This document shows positions 22,801 through 32,998 of a stretch of DNA of 54,539 nucleotides, piece after piece. The notes beneath the pieces are model-generated. The model was given only the letters and a program-made list of their open reading frames with translations. It did no database searches and was not told the origin of the DNA. Where the stretch lies: NCBI GenBank assembly GCA_001839685.1, contig MLAK01000758.1:1-54539 (forward strand). Reading direction: 5' to 3'. The position numbers and the translations under genes were made by a program. Each line of letters begins with the position of its first letter. Position 1 is the first letter of the stretch. The DNA is from Tritrichomonas foetus. Its lineage: Eukaryota > Parabasalia > Tritrichomonadida > Tritrichomonadidae.

Positions 22801-24683
22801 TAAGATGCTAAGCATCCACATGAAAATGAATTTGCATCATGAAATACTAATAATGCAGGAAGTTGAAATAAGTAGCTGTTATAATTAGAGAGCAATTTTG
22901 AAAACGCAGATACACATTCTTTCCATAAATGAAAATAGTCTGAATTAAGCATTTCATTAATTTCATTCACAAAAGAGTTTCTTACTATTGAAAATTGAGC
23001 GAGATATTGAATCAATTTTGAAGATAAATAGAAGCTATTCAACTGAGTAGTTTTAGCAATTATTTTTTGTATTTTTCGAAAGATAATTGCTGCCTGATGA
23101 ACATTAGTTTTGTTTCTATTATCTAAACTAACTGTTAAGGGGTAAGCAAGAATATCAGATAGGCTTGATGCTTGATTGTAAACAAATGATGTTAAACTAT
23201 AATAAAAAAGATTCATTATTTTGGAAGTAAATGCTATAGCATATTTCATTTTGCAAACTATTTTATTCAAGTCATTTTTAATGCCTGGACAGATACATTT
23301 CTGTTCAATTTGATTAAAGTAAGGATAACATGCGCAAAAATATTCGAAATATGTTTGTTTACAGATAACACTTTCCTGTTGTAATTCTTTTTCCAGATGA
23401 CATAATGTTATATAGTAATAATTTAGAGAATTTAAAAGGGATTCGTCTATGAACTCGAGGTTATTTTCAATGATATGAAATCCATTTAAAAGGATACCAT
23501 GACAATTTGCAATCATTGTTGATTGATACTTTACAATTTCTTCTATTAACATGTCAAAAAGATTTTTTTGAATATTATAACATGGAATTTCAATTATTAT
23601 TAGTGTAACTAAAGATATAAGTGAAATGTCAAGGCTTTCCCTGTCATTCATCTGATTTTTAAGGTAATCTGTAATAGATTGATATGCTATGACAATTTCC
23701 TTCTTTTTTATTATCATGTTACATTCAATAAAAAAGTAATTTAATGCCTGAGAAATTACATCTTCATAAACAAAATCACTGTTTTTTGTTAATATAGATA
23801 AAATTTTCAATGAATGAGTCTGAATGATTTTTGATATTATAACTTTACATACTCTCTCTATTTCTAACATTGACCGAAATAATCCATAATTTTCATCATT
23901 TGGAGTGTACTTATTGTCAATAAAATACAAAAATGTATCATTTACAATTAAGAATAATTTGTCTATGTTTTGAAGGAGTTTTAAAATCACAAGATTATTT
24001 TTTCGATGATTTACAGATAGTTTCAAATTTAATTTGTTTATTATTTCTATATTCTCACATAAAGACTCATCAAAATATTCAATTCTTTGGAGAAAAATAA
24101 CAATTTTAAAGGATAACATAGACAAATAAACGAACTTGAGTTTTAATTTGGTATTACAATTTGATGGATGATCGATGATAAAAGACTTCTTCAGCAATCT
24201 TATGATTTCTATCATTTCATCCATCTCTTTAATAATATTTTTTAACTTTTGAACTATTCTTTTGAAGTATTGAGAAATTGCAGTTACATTTTTCGAATTA
24301 AAATAAGGAATATAAAAATTAATGTCATTGAGTATCATTTTTGCATTTTCAATTCTATCAATGTAGATTCTTTTTTCCAAGAACAAATCATCTAATGGCA
24401 TGAATAAATTGGTAATTTGAAAAATATTTAAAGTGACATTCCGATATAAATTAACAATCATATTATTTGGCTTATAATTAACTTGAACAATCATCTCAAT
24501 TAATAATTCAATTGATGTTTTGATGTGAACAATGTTGAAATCTGCTTGATTTAAATAAAATCCGGTTCTATGGTGATGAATATCAGGGTTAATGCTCTCT
24601 GGTAATTTATTTATTGAGTCTGAATATGTAAATTTTGAAAGCTCTCTTTTTAGAGGGAGCAAAAGAGAAACATCATTGTTCAT
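19827..24683 (-). CDS. Large helical protein of unknown function, 1618 aa
   Basis: This is a long uninterrupted frame from ATG at 24683, ending 81 bases from the convergent giant gene. The protein is very rich in Ile, Asn, Lys, Leu and Ser and reads as an all-helical solenoid or bundle, with no signal peptide, clear membrane segment or enzyme motif. Residues about 1250-1600, nearer the C terminus, have longer amphipathic helices (for example ELRAIAAVETFKKAILSLV and VKSVMAQVQTFLQESYQI) loosely reminiscent of talin/vinculin-like or I/LWEQ bundles; this is a weak resemblance. A cluster of Cys (CACYPYFNQIEQKCICPG) occurs near residue 465. I do not recognise a family. A membrane-trafficking or cytoskeletal scaffold would fit the architecture but is a guess. 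Confidence 0.75.
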   Translation of the reverse strand: MNNDVSLLLPLKRELSKFTYSDSINKLPESINPDIHHHRTGFYLNQADFNIVHIKTSIELLIEMIVQVNYKPNNMIVNLYRNVTLNIFQITNLFMPLDDLFLEKRIYIDRIENAKMILNDINFYIPYFNSKNVTAISQYFKRIVQKLKNIIKEMDEMIEIIRLLKKSFIIDHPSNCNTKLKLKFVYLSMLSFKIVIFLQRIEYFDESLCENIEIINKLNLKLSVNHRKNNLVILKLLQNIDKLFLIVNDTFLYFIDNKYTPNDENYGLFRSMLEIERVCKVIISKIIQTHSLKILSILTKNSDFVYEDVISQALNYFFIECNMIIKKKEIVIAYQSITDYLKNQMNDRESLDISLISLVTLIIIEIPCYNIQKNLFDMLIEEIVKYQSTMIANCHGILLNGFHIIENNLEFIDESLLNSLNYYYITLCHLEKELQQESVICKQTYFEYFCACYPYFNQIEQKCICPGIKNDLNKIVCKMKYAIAFTSKIMNLFYYSLTSFVYNQASSLSDILAYPLTVSLDNRNKTNVHQAAIIFRKIQKIIAKTTQLNSFYLSSKLIQYLAQFSIVRNSFVNEINEMLNSDYFHLWKECVSAFSKLLSNYNSYLFQLPALLVFHDANSFSCGCLASYVCASINAEEYLNFKNLKYLPYFLVSLIFPISITPKLIREKLNIITDIDEISKRVTLLFHQSISLYDENEIVQSNQTNFMELVQSLLFLCDKDIKRIIISFRTSIPFKLKKKIRKAKECHTLIDLIEEKRVKNFCQIIFVTFVQSKRKQLRKFGYFWFKTFCRHPNTSKVAIKNVCQYFRAIILKKSHFHLKHFTSHISKLTVVVISNTDFLNKENDWFSNIISLVKKIIMNPAKCKSSLVQLYKNTNKIYYYLKYKKNGLEIDIKNALSIQKLIVLLQKEKLTFENKIFILKLVAKIQRYDQLNHSDNFDFNHLVSELWSIHKKSIVQIYNENHEKITSKYLALITHIQAVDIQELNIDCEVFLRDIILRINSIACILFNYTKENINSSLCSFLSNLFLSCISKTISSLIVCPNIDNLHRKIQMMPYLWQVLLFSIDFMNQIASISSHDDYGEILRSYHKFEMCYYDMIDFVTKCQLTPMHKIDESRVQKEKDELFSELLAIINYIILIYSNTMMCGWTDESLDEENIIDHISISRNLVTMMSDLYYLDNELSIESLFWEFEQKISTILNSVKKKKQSNDQKNKMTMLFRKFVVSSQSLLFNLEKISEKPIIKPMSSLAIKLSTNIKFPSFPILIPTSDIANTKFLNAYTNFSSHFHIFSEILSNKYSSPNDLFVSFQILCELSDKLSQTYINQILNNISSPVNQTNQLISLHNFLSSINSIQKTCKSRIAQKINDHKKEEEAMNLLKQSFQSLYDLNNDINLNSELINIDDHIDNDQPFILKMPILEFDQKMNGNSQLDQMENLSDISLPVFFSAINLLNDSVELVNSFLDSSSYSKSVIEKIIDNLSEATEFIYLWNDIIIDGKNESATELRAIAAVETFKKAILSLVTQILYKNDDIEAEYIHSVKSVMAQVQTFLQESYQIVSKKIEKEESEQRSIYEKLHDNIVFDNPLIPYYNSHYFLRELKQHLIKEEKVLEDYIAETSKKLS

Positions 24684-25135
24684 GATGGCATTTCAAAATT
24701 CAGAGATATAGAATTTTCAAAGATCTGAACAGAATTTTTTGAATGCTGATCAATTGAAATCTTTGGAGCAATATGATAAAACAGTCAAGAAAAACCATTT
24801 TTCTTTATCTTGAAAAATTACAGACAAGCCAATTATTGTACGGTAATGATTATAACGGAGATTTCGTCAAGAGTAATATCCGAAAGATAAGTGATTTGAA
24901 AAAGTGAAGTATGACTAAACAATTATCAACTTATTGAGTTCTTATCGTCACAATAGATGTTTGGAAATGCGAAAAGTTATTTCGTTTGGAACTTCATATT
25001 CACAGATTTCATCAACAGTTTCTCGCAATATTGAGATGCATTTTGATAACTGTAAAGCAATAACTAAGGGCAAGATTTTTAGTCCCATTTGTGTATTGTT
25101 TTTTGACACAAAAAAAGGGCAAATGTGATGTGACT
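24684..25135. other. Intergenic region
   Basis: This lies upstream of the minus-strand 1618-aa gene and downstream of the small secreted-protein gene. A minus frame at 24948-25148 (66 codons, TTG start) overlaps the end of the 88-aa gene in another phase. It could be a frameshifted continuation of that protein but has no ATG of its own, so I do not call it. Confidence 0.4.
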
Positions 25136-25402
25136 TTACTGGCCGCAACGGCTCATTAGGTCATGGGAGAAGACACTGGAGGGTGAACACAACTCCATTT
25201 TAGGCATGTGAACGTTTACTACCATTCTTCCACCGTGCTCACTTACAGCGCCTCCTATAAGTCGACGTGACCCACAGAACCAGCATTGGTTTTTTCCACT
25301 TTTAACCCTTAATTGACCTATCACTTCACAATTACACAACTCATTAGAAAATGAATCTTTGCATATACTAAGCAAGAGGATGAAAAGTAATATATGTATC
25401 AT
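25136..25402 (-). CDS. Small secreted Cys-containing protein, 88 aa
   Basis: ATG at 25402 opens an 88-residue protein. A clear signal peptide (MIHILLFILLLSICKDSFS) gives likely cleavage near residue 19. The mature part of about 69 residues holds six cysteines, including C-N-C and C-W-F-C pairs, suggesting disulfides. The coding bases are noticeably richer in G and C than the flanks. No family is recognised. A 66-codon frame in another phase overlaps its 3' end, so a frameshift that shortened a longer protein cannot be excluded. It lies just downstream of the cyclase-like gene on the same strand, with 72 bases between. Confidence 0.5.
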   Translation of the reverse strand: MIHILLFILLLSICKDSFSNELCNCEVIGQLRVKSGKNQCWFCGSRRLIGGAVSEHGGRMVVNVHMPKMELCSPSSVFSHDLMSRCGQ

Positions 25403-25474
25403 TTAAATAACAATTGAAACAACAAATAAAATAAGATAATCCGCAAATTTTACTAGAATATACAATAATATAAA

Positions 25475-28400
25475 TTAATTTTTCACAGTTACTGAGTAAA
25501 TTGTAACAATTGACGATTTATACTCAAACTCTCCAACATGCTGAGCATCACAGCTCTGGCCATATATGCATTCATAAGTTCTTCTTTCAACTAAAATTTG
25601 ATTTGGCTTCGCTTTTTTCAGTAAGAAATGTGCAAGTTGTACAGCATCACCTGTAATGAATGAAATCAACGAAATATCTAATTGCATCTTATATATAATT
25701 TGATTAGTTGCAATTGCAAATTTCGTTGCAATGGTTAATCCAACAGATTGAGCATACTTTTCTATTCGATTTTTCAATGCACTTGCAAAATTAACCGAAT
25801 CATAAGCTTTTACACGCTCAGATAATTCATCATCAAAAATTCCAGTTGCAATTATCAATAAACCAGAATTAAACGAAATGGTTGTTACATTTTGATACTC
25901 GTCAACTGTGTTTTCAACAATATGATGAAGTTGTTGAAGAAAATATGGAAGTAAATTAATGTCAATATTTTGAACAAACTTGGAATAATCACAAATCTGC
26001 ATCAAAATTGCAGCTCCATCAATAGGGATATTAGATATTTTTCTTTCCCCATCATGAACTCTTTCAACAAGAATTTCAGGAATGATTTGCTTCATTAAAA
26101 GTTTTGTTCGTTCTTTTTGTTGTTGATATTGTTGTTCTTGGCTTGCTTCTTGAGTGATATCTTTGGCTAAAATTGCAATATAAGAATAATATTGTCTAAG
26201 AACAGAATCTTTTGCAATAATTCCAGCTTCGGCAGCGGAAATTCCAACAAAAGTTAAACGAATAGGAACACCATTTACATTTTGAGCTTGGTAAATAATT
26301 GGCTGAACATTATCTTTAGCTTCTGCAATTTTAGTCATTGCTGATTCTGCAACAGACAATAATTGGAAATCATGAGAGGCATCGACAATTAAAGGCAAAA
26401 TGCTTTTCATTGTTTTATCTTCGAGTCTTGAAGCATCAAATGAGGGTGATTTTATGTAATTTCCTTGAAGATCGAAAATATAAATGGACTCAGGTAATTC
26501 TTTCACTAATTTTGCTTGCAAAGTTGGCGAAATTGAGCGATTAAAATGGGTTTCTAAGACCATGAAATTAGATCGAGTAATTTGACCTTTCAACCATTTA
26601 TTAATGAACAAAGATCTTTGGAAAACATTATGAGGAACTTGACAAAGAAGGCGAACACCACAACTAAAGAATTGTTTAAGCATTATGATCGAAGGAATCA
26701 CAAAAGTGAAATATAAAATCATTAATACGACGAAAGACACAATAAAAATACTCAAAGCAATATAAAAAGAATTCACTATTTCGTTGGTTATTTCATCAAA
26801 ATAAATACATGAAGCGGAATATAAATCATTTTCGAGATGCGCAATGAGGAAATGATCAAATTCTTGCCAATATCTATCATTTACATGATAAGCATGATTA
26901 TCAGCTTTGAAGCAATCAATGAATGCTTTTTGAGTTAGGTAAAAGAGTCTTGATTTCAAATCAAAGCCAAATTTTATATAACTTGTGTGATGCATCATCA
27001 TGAAAGTTTTTTCTAAATTTGTTGTATTTGATATGCTATCATTAAATGATAAAAAGAGTTCTTTAAAAGCAGAGAAATCCCGAAAATTATGATTTGTACC
27101 ATCACCAAAGATAATATTATCGTGATAATATAATGATTTTTCTAAAAATGATTCAGAAATATTAAACAGTTCTTTATCACTTAGAATTCTGTATTTGTCT
27201 GGTAAAAATAACTCTTGTATGAAATAAGTTGTGAATTCCAAACAAACACTTCGAATAACATTAAAACACGTAGAAAGTGTTTTCCCGTCAAATTCAGAAC
27301 TAGAATAAAGTCCATTGTATATAAAAACAACCATCGAAATAGTTGATAATAAAGTAAATATGAAAATAGAAATAGTATAACTTTTCAGACCAGTATTATA
27401 GCCTTTATGCTCCACACTGGAAAACTCGTGCAATTTTTCAATGATTTGAATTTTATCTTTAGCATTTTCAGTTTTGAGTTTACCTGGCTGAGTTGAAACT
27501 GAAAAAATACTTTCTGCGCCAGCTGGTTTTTTAGTTGGTCTACCACATTCTGCTCTAAAGAATCCAGATGCTATTTGTTCAGGCAATGATAAAAATAAAG
27601 TTGCTCTAAATTTCGATTCTTTAAAAGCAATTGATGAACTGATAAAAATAAGAACAACAAAAAGACCGAAAAATGTTGCCGGAATTATTTCCAGAGATAA
27701 AGTTAAAATATGCGAAATATATTCAACTTCTTCACCAACCATTTTTTCAAACTCAACAATAAAATTATCAAATAATTCGAAAAGGGGTTTAACATTTTTG
27801 AAAATATGATATAAATCATGTGATTGACAAATACTAGAATAATCGGCAAAAGAATATTGTGGAATTGGACCAGTTTCATTAACAGCTTTAGAAACGAGTA
27901 AAATGACATTTCTTAACGAATCACCAATTAATTTCATAGCTTGTGATAAAGTCATATTGGTCGGCCTATTATGGTGTGTCAAATTTATGCTCCAATGATT
28001 CATTGCAACAACCATAGTGTTTTTATAAGCAATTGAAACTAAAAAATCTTGAATTAATCGTGGCATCAAATTTGATGCATTTATCAGTGTTTTAACAACA
28101 ACGTCAACATTTTCTATTGTTTTATTTGTTGAATGACTAATGGTTGTATTTGGATATAAAACTCCAGATGATATAAGACAAAGTCTTCTAGCAGCAGTTG
28201 CAGCAGTTCCAAGTGTCATAGTTACATCAGAACAACCTCTGATCATGGAAATATATACTGGAAATTCAGATATATTTATTAACAAAACTATCAAAATAAA
28301 AGCAAAGCAGGCAACTAAAAGAACAACAGAACAAATTGCTAAGCAGAAAAGGAGTTGAATTACCGAGCTGCTACAAAACATTGCTTGGCGTTCATGATCA

Positions 28401-30298
28401 ACAAAGATAGGAAGTTGATTAATATATTTATTAAATGTATTTGTTTCATCATTCAAAAATGTTGTGAAAAAGTCATTTGTGGTATCATCATCTAAATCAA
28501 GTTCATCTTGTCTTGCAACAAAGTAAGTTGATAAATGATTTAGATAGTCATTACATTCTTCAAATGATCCTTTTGCTTCTAATAGAAAAGATAGATAGAG
28601 CTGAATTGCTTGTGTTGTATGAGGATAGCATCTCATTAATTCTTCAAAATGAATTTCTGCTTCTGAAATTGTATTTCTTACTCTGCATTGTGCTTCACGA
28701 ATACCACTATTCGATCTTCGTAAGACACAGCCCCAGAAAAGTGCAATACTTCGTTTACACCTTGAAAGAGCTGCCTCTGCTTTAATACATAAACTACGAA
28801 GTAAAATTGGCCTATCAAGCATAATATCAGCATGTAAACCTTCTAAATGTTGAATAAAAGGTTTAAATATATTAGGATATGATGGCATTTCTCTCATTTT
28901 CTGTAAAATTACTGTTTCTGTTCTTGCACAGCCATTAAAATATTGAATTAATTGAGATGATGCTAATAAGGTTGTTGCTGATGTGAAATAATTTAATCCC
29001 CATTTAATAAAATCGATATTTCGAATAGAAGGAACCTTTAATTTGGCACCAACAGCAATAAACATATTAAATGTATCTTCATCCTCAATTCCAAGAGACG
29101 AAAATGCCTGCATCACTGAATAGGCTTCTTGTGATAGAGTTATTTGATTTGATAATGGGTTAGAAAAGACAACAGGTGTCAATGGTGGTAAAATTGGTCT
29201 TGATGACTTATAAACCGAATATAGTTGAACAATAACTTTACTTACTCTTTTCTTCATGATAAAACTATATACTAAATAAAAAATAATTACAAATAAAATG
29301 GTTAGCGTAAATAAAATTGACGGTGTCAAAAATTCCACAAATGTATGAATTAATAATAAAACCAAATCAATAAACCCAACAGTAAGATTCACTGCATAGT
29401 GAACTGAGTCTTCAATATCTTGGAACATTGGTTTTATGATGAAATATGCAGACACCACAGGATTTGCAAAAATTAATAAAATGAAAATAAGAACAAGTCG
29501 TTGAATTTGATTATTTGGTTCAATTAAACCCTCGGCCAAAGATAAAAACATCATTATTGCTTCAATCCATGCAAATTGCATAACATATCTTGGCCAAGGA
29601 CGCAACAAACCGCTGAAATTAACGGTTGGTGAACAACGATAAACAACAAAAGAAAAATAATGCGCACCTATCATAATAATGGCATTAGAAATATCAAATA
29701 CAAGGCAAACTATTGTTAGTGTACTTTTTTCGAGTCCAAAAACTATAAAACAAATGGTTGAGCCAGCAAGTTAATATGCTGGAATTTCTATTATTGGTAA
29801 AATACATCCAAGTACCCAACAAATCCAGTTAATAAAGTTATTTGATAAAGATGATTCAGTAGGATTTTTCAATAATATAGAGAAAATAATAACAACATGA
29901 ATGCATAAAAAAACAAAAATTATTCCAGTAATTATTGCACGATAGAGATCATTATCAGGGAAAACACATAATGTAAGTGGTATATTTAATATATGTGATA
30001 TCGTCGAAGTCGCAGATGAAGATTCCCAAAAATCAGTAAAACATGGTACCAAAAATAAAACGTAGCATTGAATGAGTCTAATGGCTTGTGAAATGTCCGT
30101 TCTAAGCGTCGAATTTTGAGTGCATCGATGCATGTTGGTGGAGATAAGCATGATATTATCTCTTAATCGATTCATTAATGGTGGACCTTTGGATTCGTTA
30201 ATGACAGAATTGGAACTAAATGAGAGAACACCTTTGTTACTACTTCCTGCGCCTGTAGTTGTTTGACGGGTTGAAGAAAACTGAGTCAGGAATTGCAT
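25475..30298 (-). CDS. Multi-membrane PAS / nucleotidyl-cyclase-like protein, degenerate catalytic site, one in-frame stop
   Basis: The same frame runs from ATG at 30298 to TAA at 25475 (1608 codons) with a single internal TAA at 29771-29773. Read through, it has an N-terminal Ser/Thr-rich cytosolic part, about eight hydrophobic segments, a soluble helical part with TPR-like character, further membrane spans bounding an extracellular loop region, a PAS-like domain (about 26100-26500) and a C-terminal class III cyclase fold (25478-26095). This is the layout of the large trichomonad cyclase receptors. Catalytic residues are gone: the first metal Asp is Gln (LMQICDYSKF), the GD pair is Asn-Ser (SFNSGLL), and the N...R pair is replaced (AVQLAHFL). 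If made at all it is probably a pseudoenzyme. A later ATG at 29674 could give a shorter 1399-aa form lacking the first spans. Confidence 0.85.
29771..29773 (-). other. In-frame stop (TAA) inside the cyclase-like gene
   Basis: Minus-strand TAA follows codon 175. The next 32 codons to the Met at 29674 are open in the same frame and encode a hydrophobic stretch that continues the membrane region (begins LAGSTICFIVFG). Nonsense mutation, readthrough and base-call error are all possible. Confidence 0.85.
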
Positions 30299-30581
30299 CT
30301 CAAAATTTTAACAAAAGTGCACCCTTATTAATCGTGAACATTTAAGGTCAAATGAAAAGTCAAATTATCAAAAAGTGTTCACTGTAAAACATGAATCACT
30401 TTATAACGATCAAACATCTTTCTCAATTCATTCAAAATATCTGAGGAATATAATTTTCAGATCCTAAATGGGCATATCTACCATACAATTTCGAAGCATA
30501 AAAACAAATATATATTGAATAATTGAATGGATATTCATCGAGTTTGAGATCACGAACGTTTAAAATAAGATATTTCGAAAA

Positions 30582-32189
30582 ATGGATTCGCATCAAATTA
30601 GAGAAGAAAATGCAATCCTTCGAAATAGAATCACCCAAAACGAAGAAAAAATGCGTTTATTAGCAGATGCTCTTGAAGCAAGAAATACACAAATGCAAGA
30701 AATGGTAAATATGTACAACCAATTACAATTACAATTTCAAGAAGCTCAAGATGCAGCAAATTCTGCAGCTAACCTTCTTAATGAACGAGATGGCGTAATT
30801 GAACAATACTCACAATTAATTGCAAAATTGAAAAATGATTTAATCGCCCAAAGCAAAGTTACAAGTCAAGAAGCAGAGAAGCTTCGAGATGGATTAACAA
30901 ATGAACGATTACATTTTATTGCGACTTTAAATAGACTAAGTCAAGCAAAAGCTCCTGCAGAGGAAGCTTTTCGAGAAATGGAAGCACTTCTTGAAAGAAA
31001 AGGAAAAGAGTATAATGATTTACAGCATAGATTAGAGGAACTTACGATTAATTTCGAAGCTTTGACTGAAGAAAACAATAACCGTGAAGCTGATCTACAA
31101 AGACTTTTAAGAGAAAAATCATTACTTGAACAAGATAATATTCTTTTAAAGACTCAATTGGCTGAAGCTAAAAGTGGCCGCCAAGAAATAGAGAAAATTG
31201 AAGCTCTTAATAAAGAAATAGATGAAATGAGACAGAGAATGAATAATGCATTGCGTGATAAAAAAAGGATTAAATCCGCTCTTCTGAAAAGAAATCAAGA
31301 AAATGAAAGTTTAAGAAATCAAATCTCTGATGATAATGATACTATCCAACTTTTGCAAGATAAGATTCTTGATTGCCAGAGGCAAGTTCAAGAAGCAACA
31401 GCAAAAACAGATAGAATGCGTCAGGATAAAGCAAAAGCCATACAGAATGAAATGGCACAAGTTAAAAAGTGTCAATCATTTGAAGCACAAAATGAATCTT
31501 TATCTGAACAAGTTTTAATGCTCAAAGAACAAGTTACTAAACTTGTCAAGCAATCTTCTGATGAGGCAAATATAAGAATGAAAAATATGAGAAATGGTAA
31601 TGTTTATAAACAAAAAATTGTCATGTTAAAGAAAAGAGCCCAAGAAGAAGTTGCGAAACGTTTATCAGCAGAGGAAGCAATATATAATTGTAAAGAGGAA
31701 AACTTCAGATTAAAGAAAGATATTGCAATTTTAAGAGATGAGTTATCTGATGCAAAATCTGCAGATGTTGAACCTTTGGTTCAACTTCTGAAAGATTTGA
31801 GAGTTGAAGCAATTGAAATAGATGCTGACTATGTTGATTTAATAGAATCTATTCCACCAGCTGCTCCACTTGATTTAGCAGAAGTGCCAAAAGGAATATG
31901 TGAGTCAGCAGCTTCAGTTGTTGCTCATGTTATTGCTAAATCATCTCAACTTTTAATAGAAAACCAAGAACTTCGAACGGTTGTGACAAGACTCGCAAGA
32001 TCTGCTTCAATGTATCATAGAATTGCCAACGTGATTGCGCAATATCCCATTTTATCAACAGATGATATTGGAATTGATGAGCCATATGGAAATTGGGTTC
32101 TTCCTGTTGATGTAGAACATCTTCAACGCACTGTAATTAAATTACATGAAGTTTTAACCCGGAAAAGAATTCAAAAAGATTGTTTTTAA
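30582..32189 (+). CDS. Coiled-coil protein, 535 aa
   Basis: From ATG at 30582, residues 1-400 are near-continuous coiled coil rich in Glu, Gln, Arg and Leu. The last 130 residues form a distinct, more hydrophobic helical domain (ICESAASVVAHVIAKSSQLL; TVVTRLARSASMYHRIANVIAQYP) ending in Lys/Arg and DCF. There is no membrane segment or enzymatic motif. The shape (long rod, compact C-terminal head) suits a tether or cytoskeletal adaptor; I do not recognise a named family. It is head-to-head with the cyclase-like gene across 283 bases and convergent with the Rab gene. A 68-codon minus frame overlapping the start is a shadow. Confidence 0.85.
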   Translation: MDSHQIREENAILRNRITQNEEKMRLLADALEARNTQMQEMVNMYNQLQLQFQEAQDAANSAANLLNERDGVIEQYSQLIAKLKNDLIAQSKVTSQEAEKLRDGLTNERLHFIATLNRLSQAKAPAEEAFREMEALLERKGKEYNDLQHRLEELTINFEALTEENNNREADLQRLLREKSLLEQDNILLKTQLAEAKSGRQEIEKIEALNKEIDEMRQRMNNALRDKKRIKSALLKRNQENESLRNQISDDNDTIQLLQDKILDCQRQVQEATAKTDRMRQDKAKAIQNEMAQVKKCQSFEAQNESLSEQVLMLKEQVTKLVKQSSDEANIRMKNMRNGNVYKQKIVMLKKRAQEEVAKRLSAEEAIYNCKEENFRLKKDIAILRDELSDAKSADVEPLVQLLKDLRVEAIEIDADYVDLIESIPPAAPLDLAEVPKGICESAASVVAHVIAKSSQLLIENQELRTVVTRLARSASMYHRIANVIAQYPILSTDDIGIDEPYGNWVLPVDVEHLQRTVIKLHEVLTRKRIQKDCF

Positions 32190-32365
32190 TAAAATATAGA
32201 TACCATGAATTATTTTTCATCTTTTTATTTCTTAATAGATACAATCACGACAATTTATGATGTTCTATCAAGCAAATTATGCTTATATGTTATGGTTTTT
32301 CTTTATTGATTATCAAAACTAAGTAGACAATGTTATTGATTAGAAAATATGAAGAACATTTATTA

Positions 32366-32998
32366 TTAACATTTACAACTATTAATGTATGTATTATAAT
32401 CGCTGTCTATACTGAGATAAGCAGTTTCATTAGATTTACCGCTAAAAGTTCTTAATTCAACAATTTCATGAGACAAAGTTTCAAAAATTGTATCCACATT
32501 ATCACCATATTTAGCACTAGATTCAATGAAACTTGCACCAATTGAATCGGCATATTTTCCGCCCTCTTCAATTTCAATTTCCCGATTTTCTGAAAGATCA
32601 GATTTATTCCCAACGACAATTTTTGAGATGTCTGATGAGTTTTCATCAAGGATTTTCACAAATAAATGCAAGTCATCGAACGTCTTTCTATCGTCGATTG
32701 AATAAACCAAAATAGCTGCTTCTGCGCCTCGGAAAAACATAGGAACAAGTGACCTATATTTTTCTTCTCCTGCTGTATCCCATATTTGTAATCTTATATC
32801 GGAGTTTTCTGTTTTACAGATTTTCGTCGAATAATTAGCGCCGAGAGTTGGTGAAATATGCTGATCATATGCTCCAGTTAAGGCACGGTTAATTATACTC
32901 GTTTTTCCAACATTAGAGTCTCCAAGTAGAACTATTTTCGCTTCGATTTGATTGTTTTTCATTTGAAGATGAAAATTTTTGATTCTGAAGAAACTCAT
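32366..32998 (-). CDS. Rab-family small GTPase
   Basis: All five GTP-binding boxes are intact: P-loop GDSNVGKT at 26-33, switch I Thr in SPTLGANY at 49-56, WDTAGEE at 73-79, NKSD at 131-134, and ESSAK at 159-163. The protein ends CKC, the CXC type of double geranylgeranylation signal used by Rabs, so it is membrane-targeted by Rab escort protein and prenyltransferase. The ATG at 32998 gives 210 aa, but Met13 (codon at 32960-32962, MKNNQIEAKIVLLGD) gives a more typical Rab N terminus of 198 aa, so the true start is uncertain. The effector region most resembles Rab5/Rab22-like endocytic members (GANYSTK), a weak call. The product regulates vesicle traffic; the compartment is unknown. Confidence 0.95.
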   Translation of the reverse strand: MSFFRIKNFHLQMKNNQIEAKIVLLGDSNVGKTSIINRALTGAYDQHISPTLGANYSTKICKTENSDIRLQIWDTAGEEKYRSLVPMFFRGAEAAILVYSIDDRKTFDDLHLFVKILDENSSDISKIVVGNKSDLSENREIEIEEGGKYADSIGASFIESSAKYGDNVDTIFETLSHEIVELRTFSGKSNETAYLSIDSDYNTYINSCKC

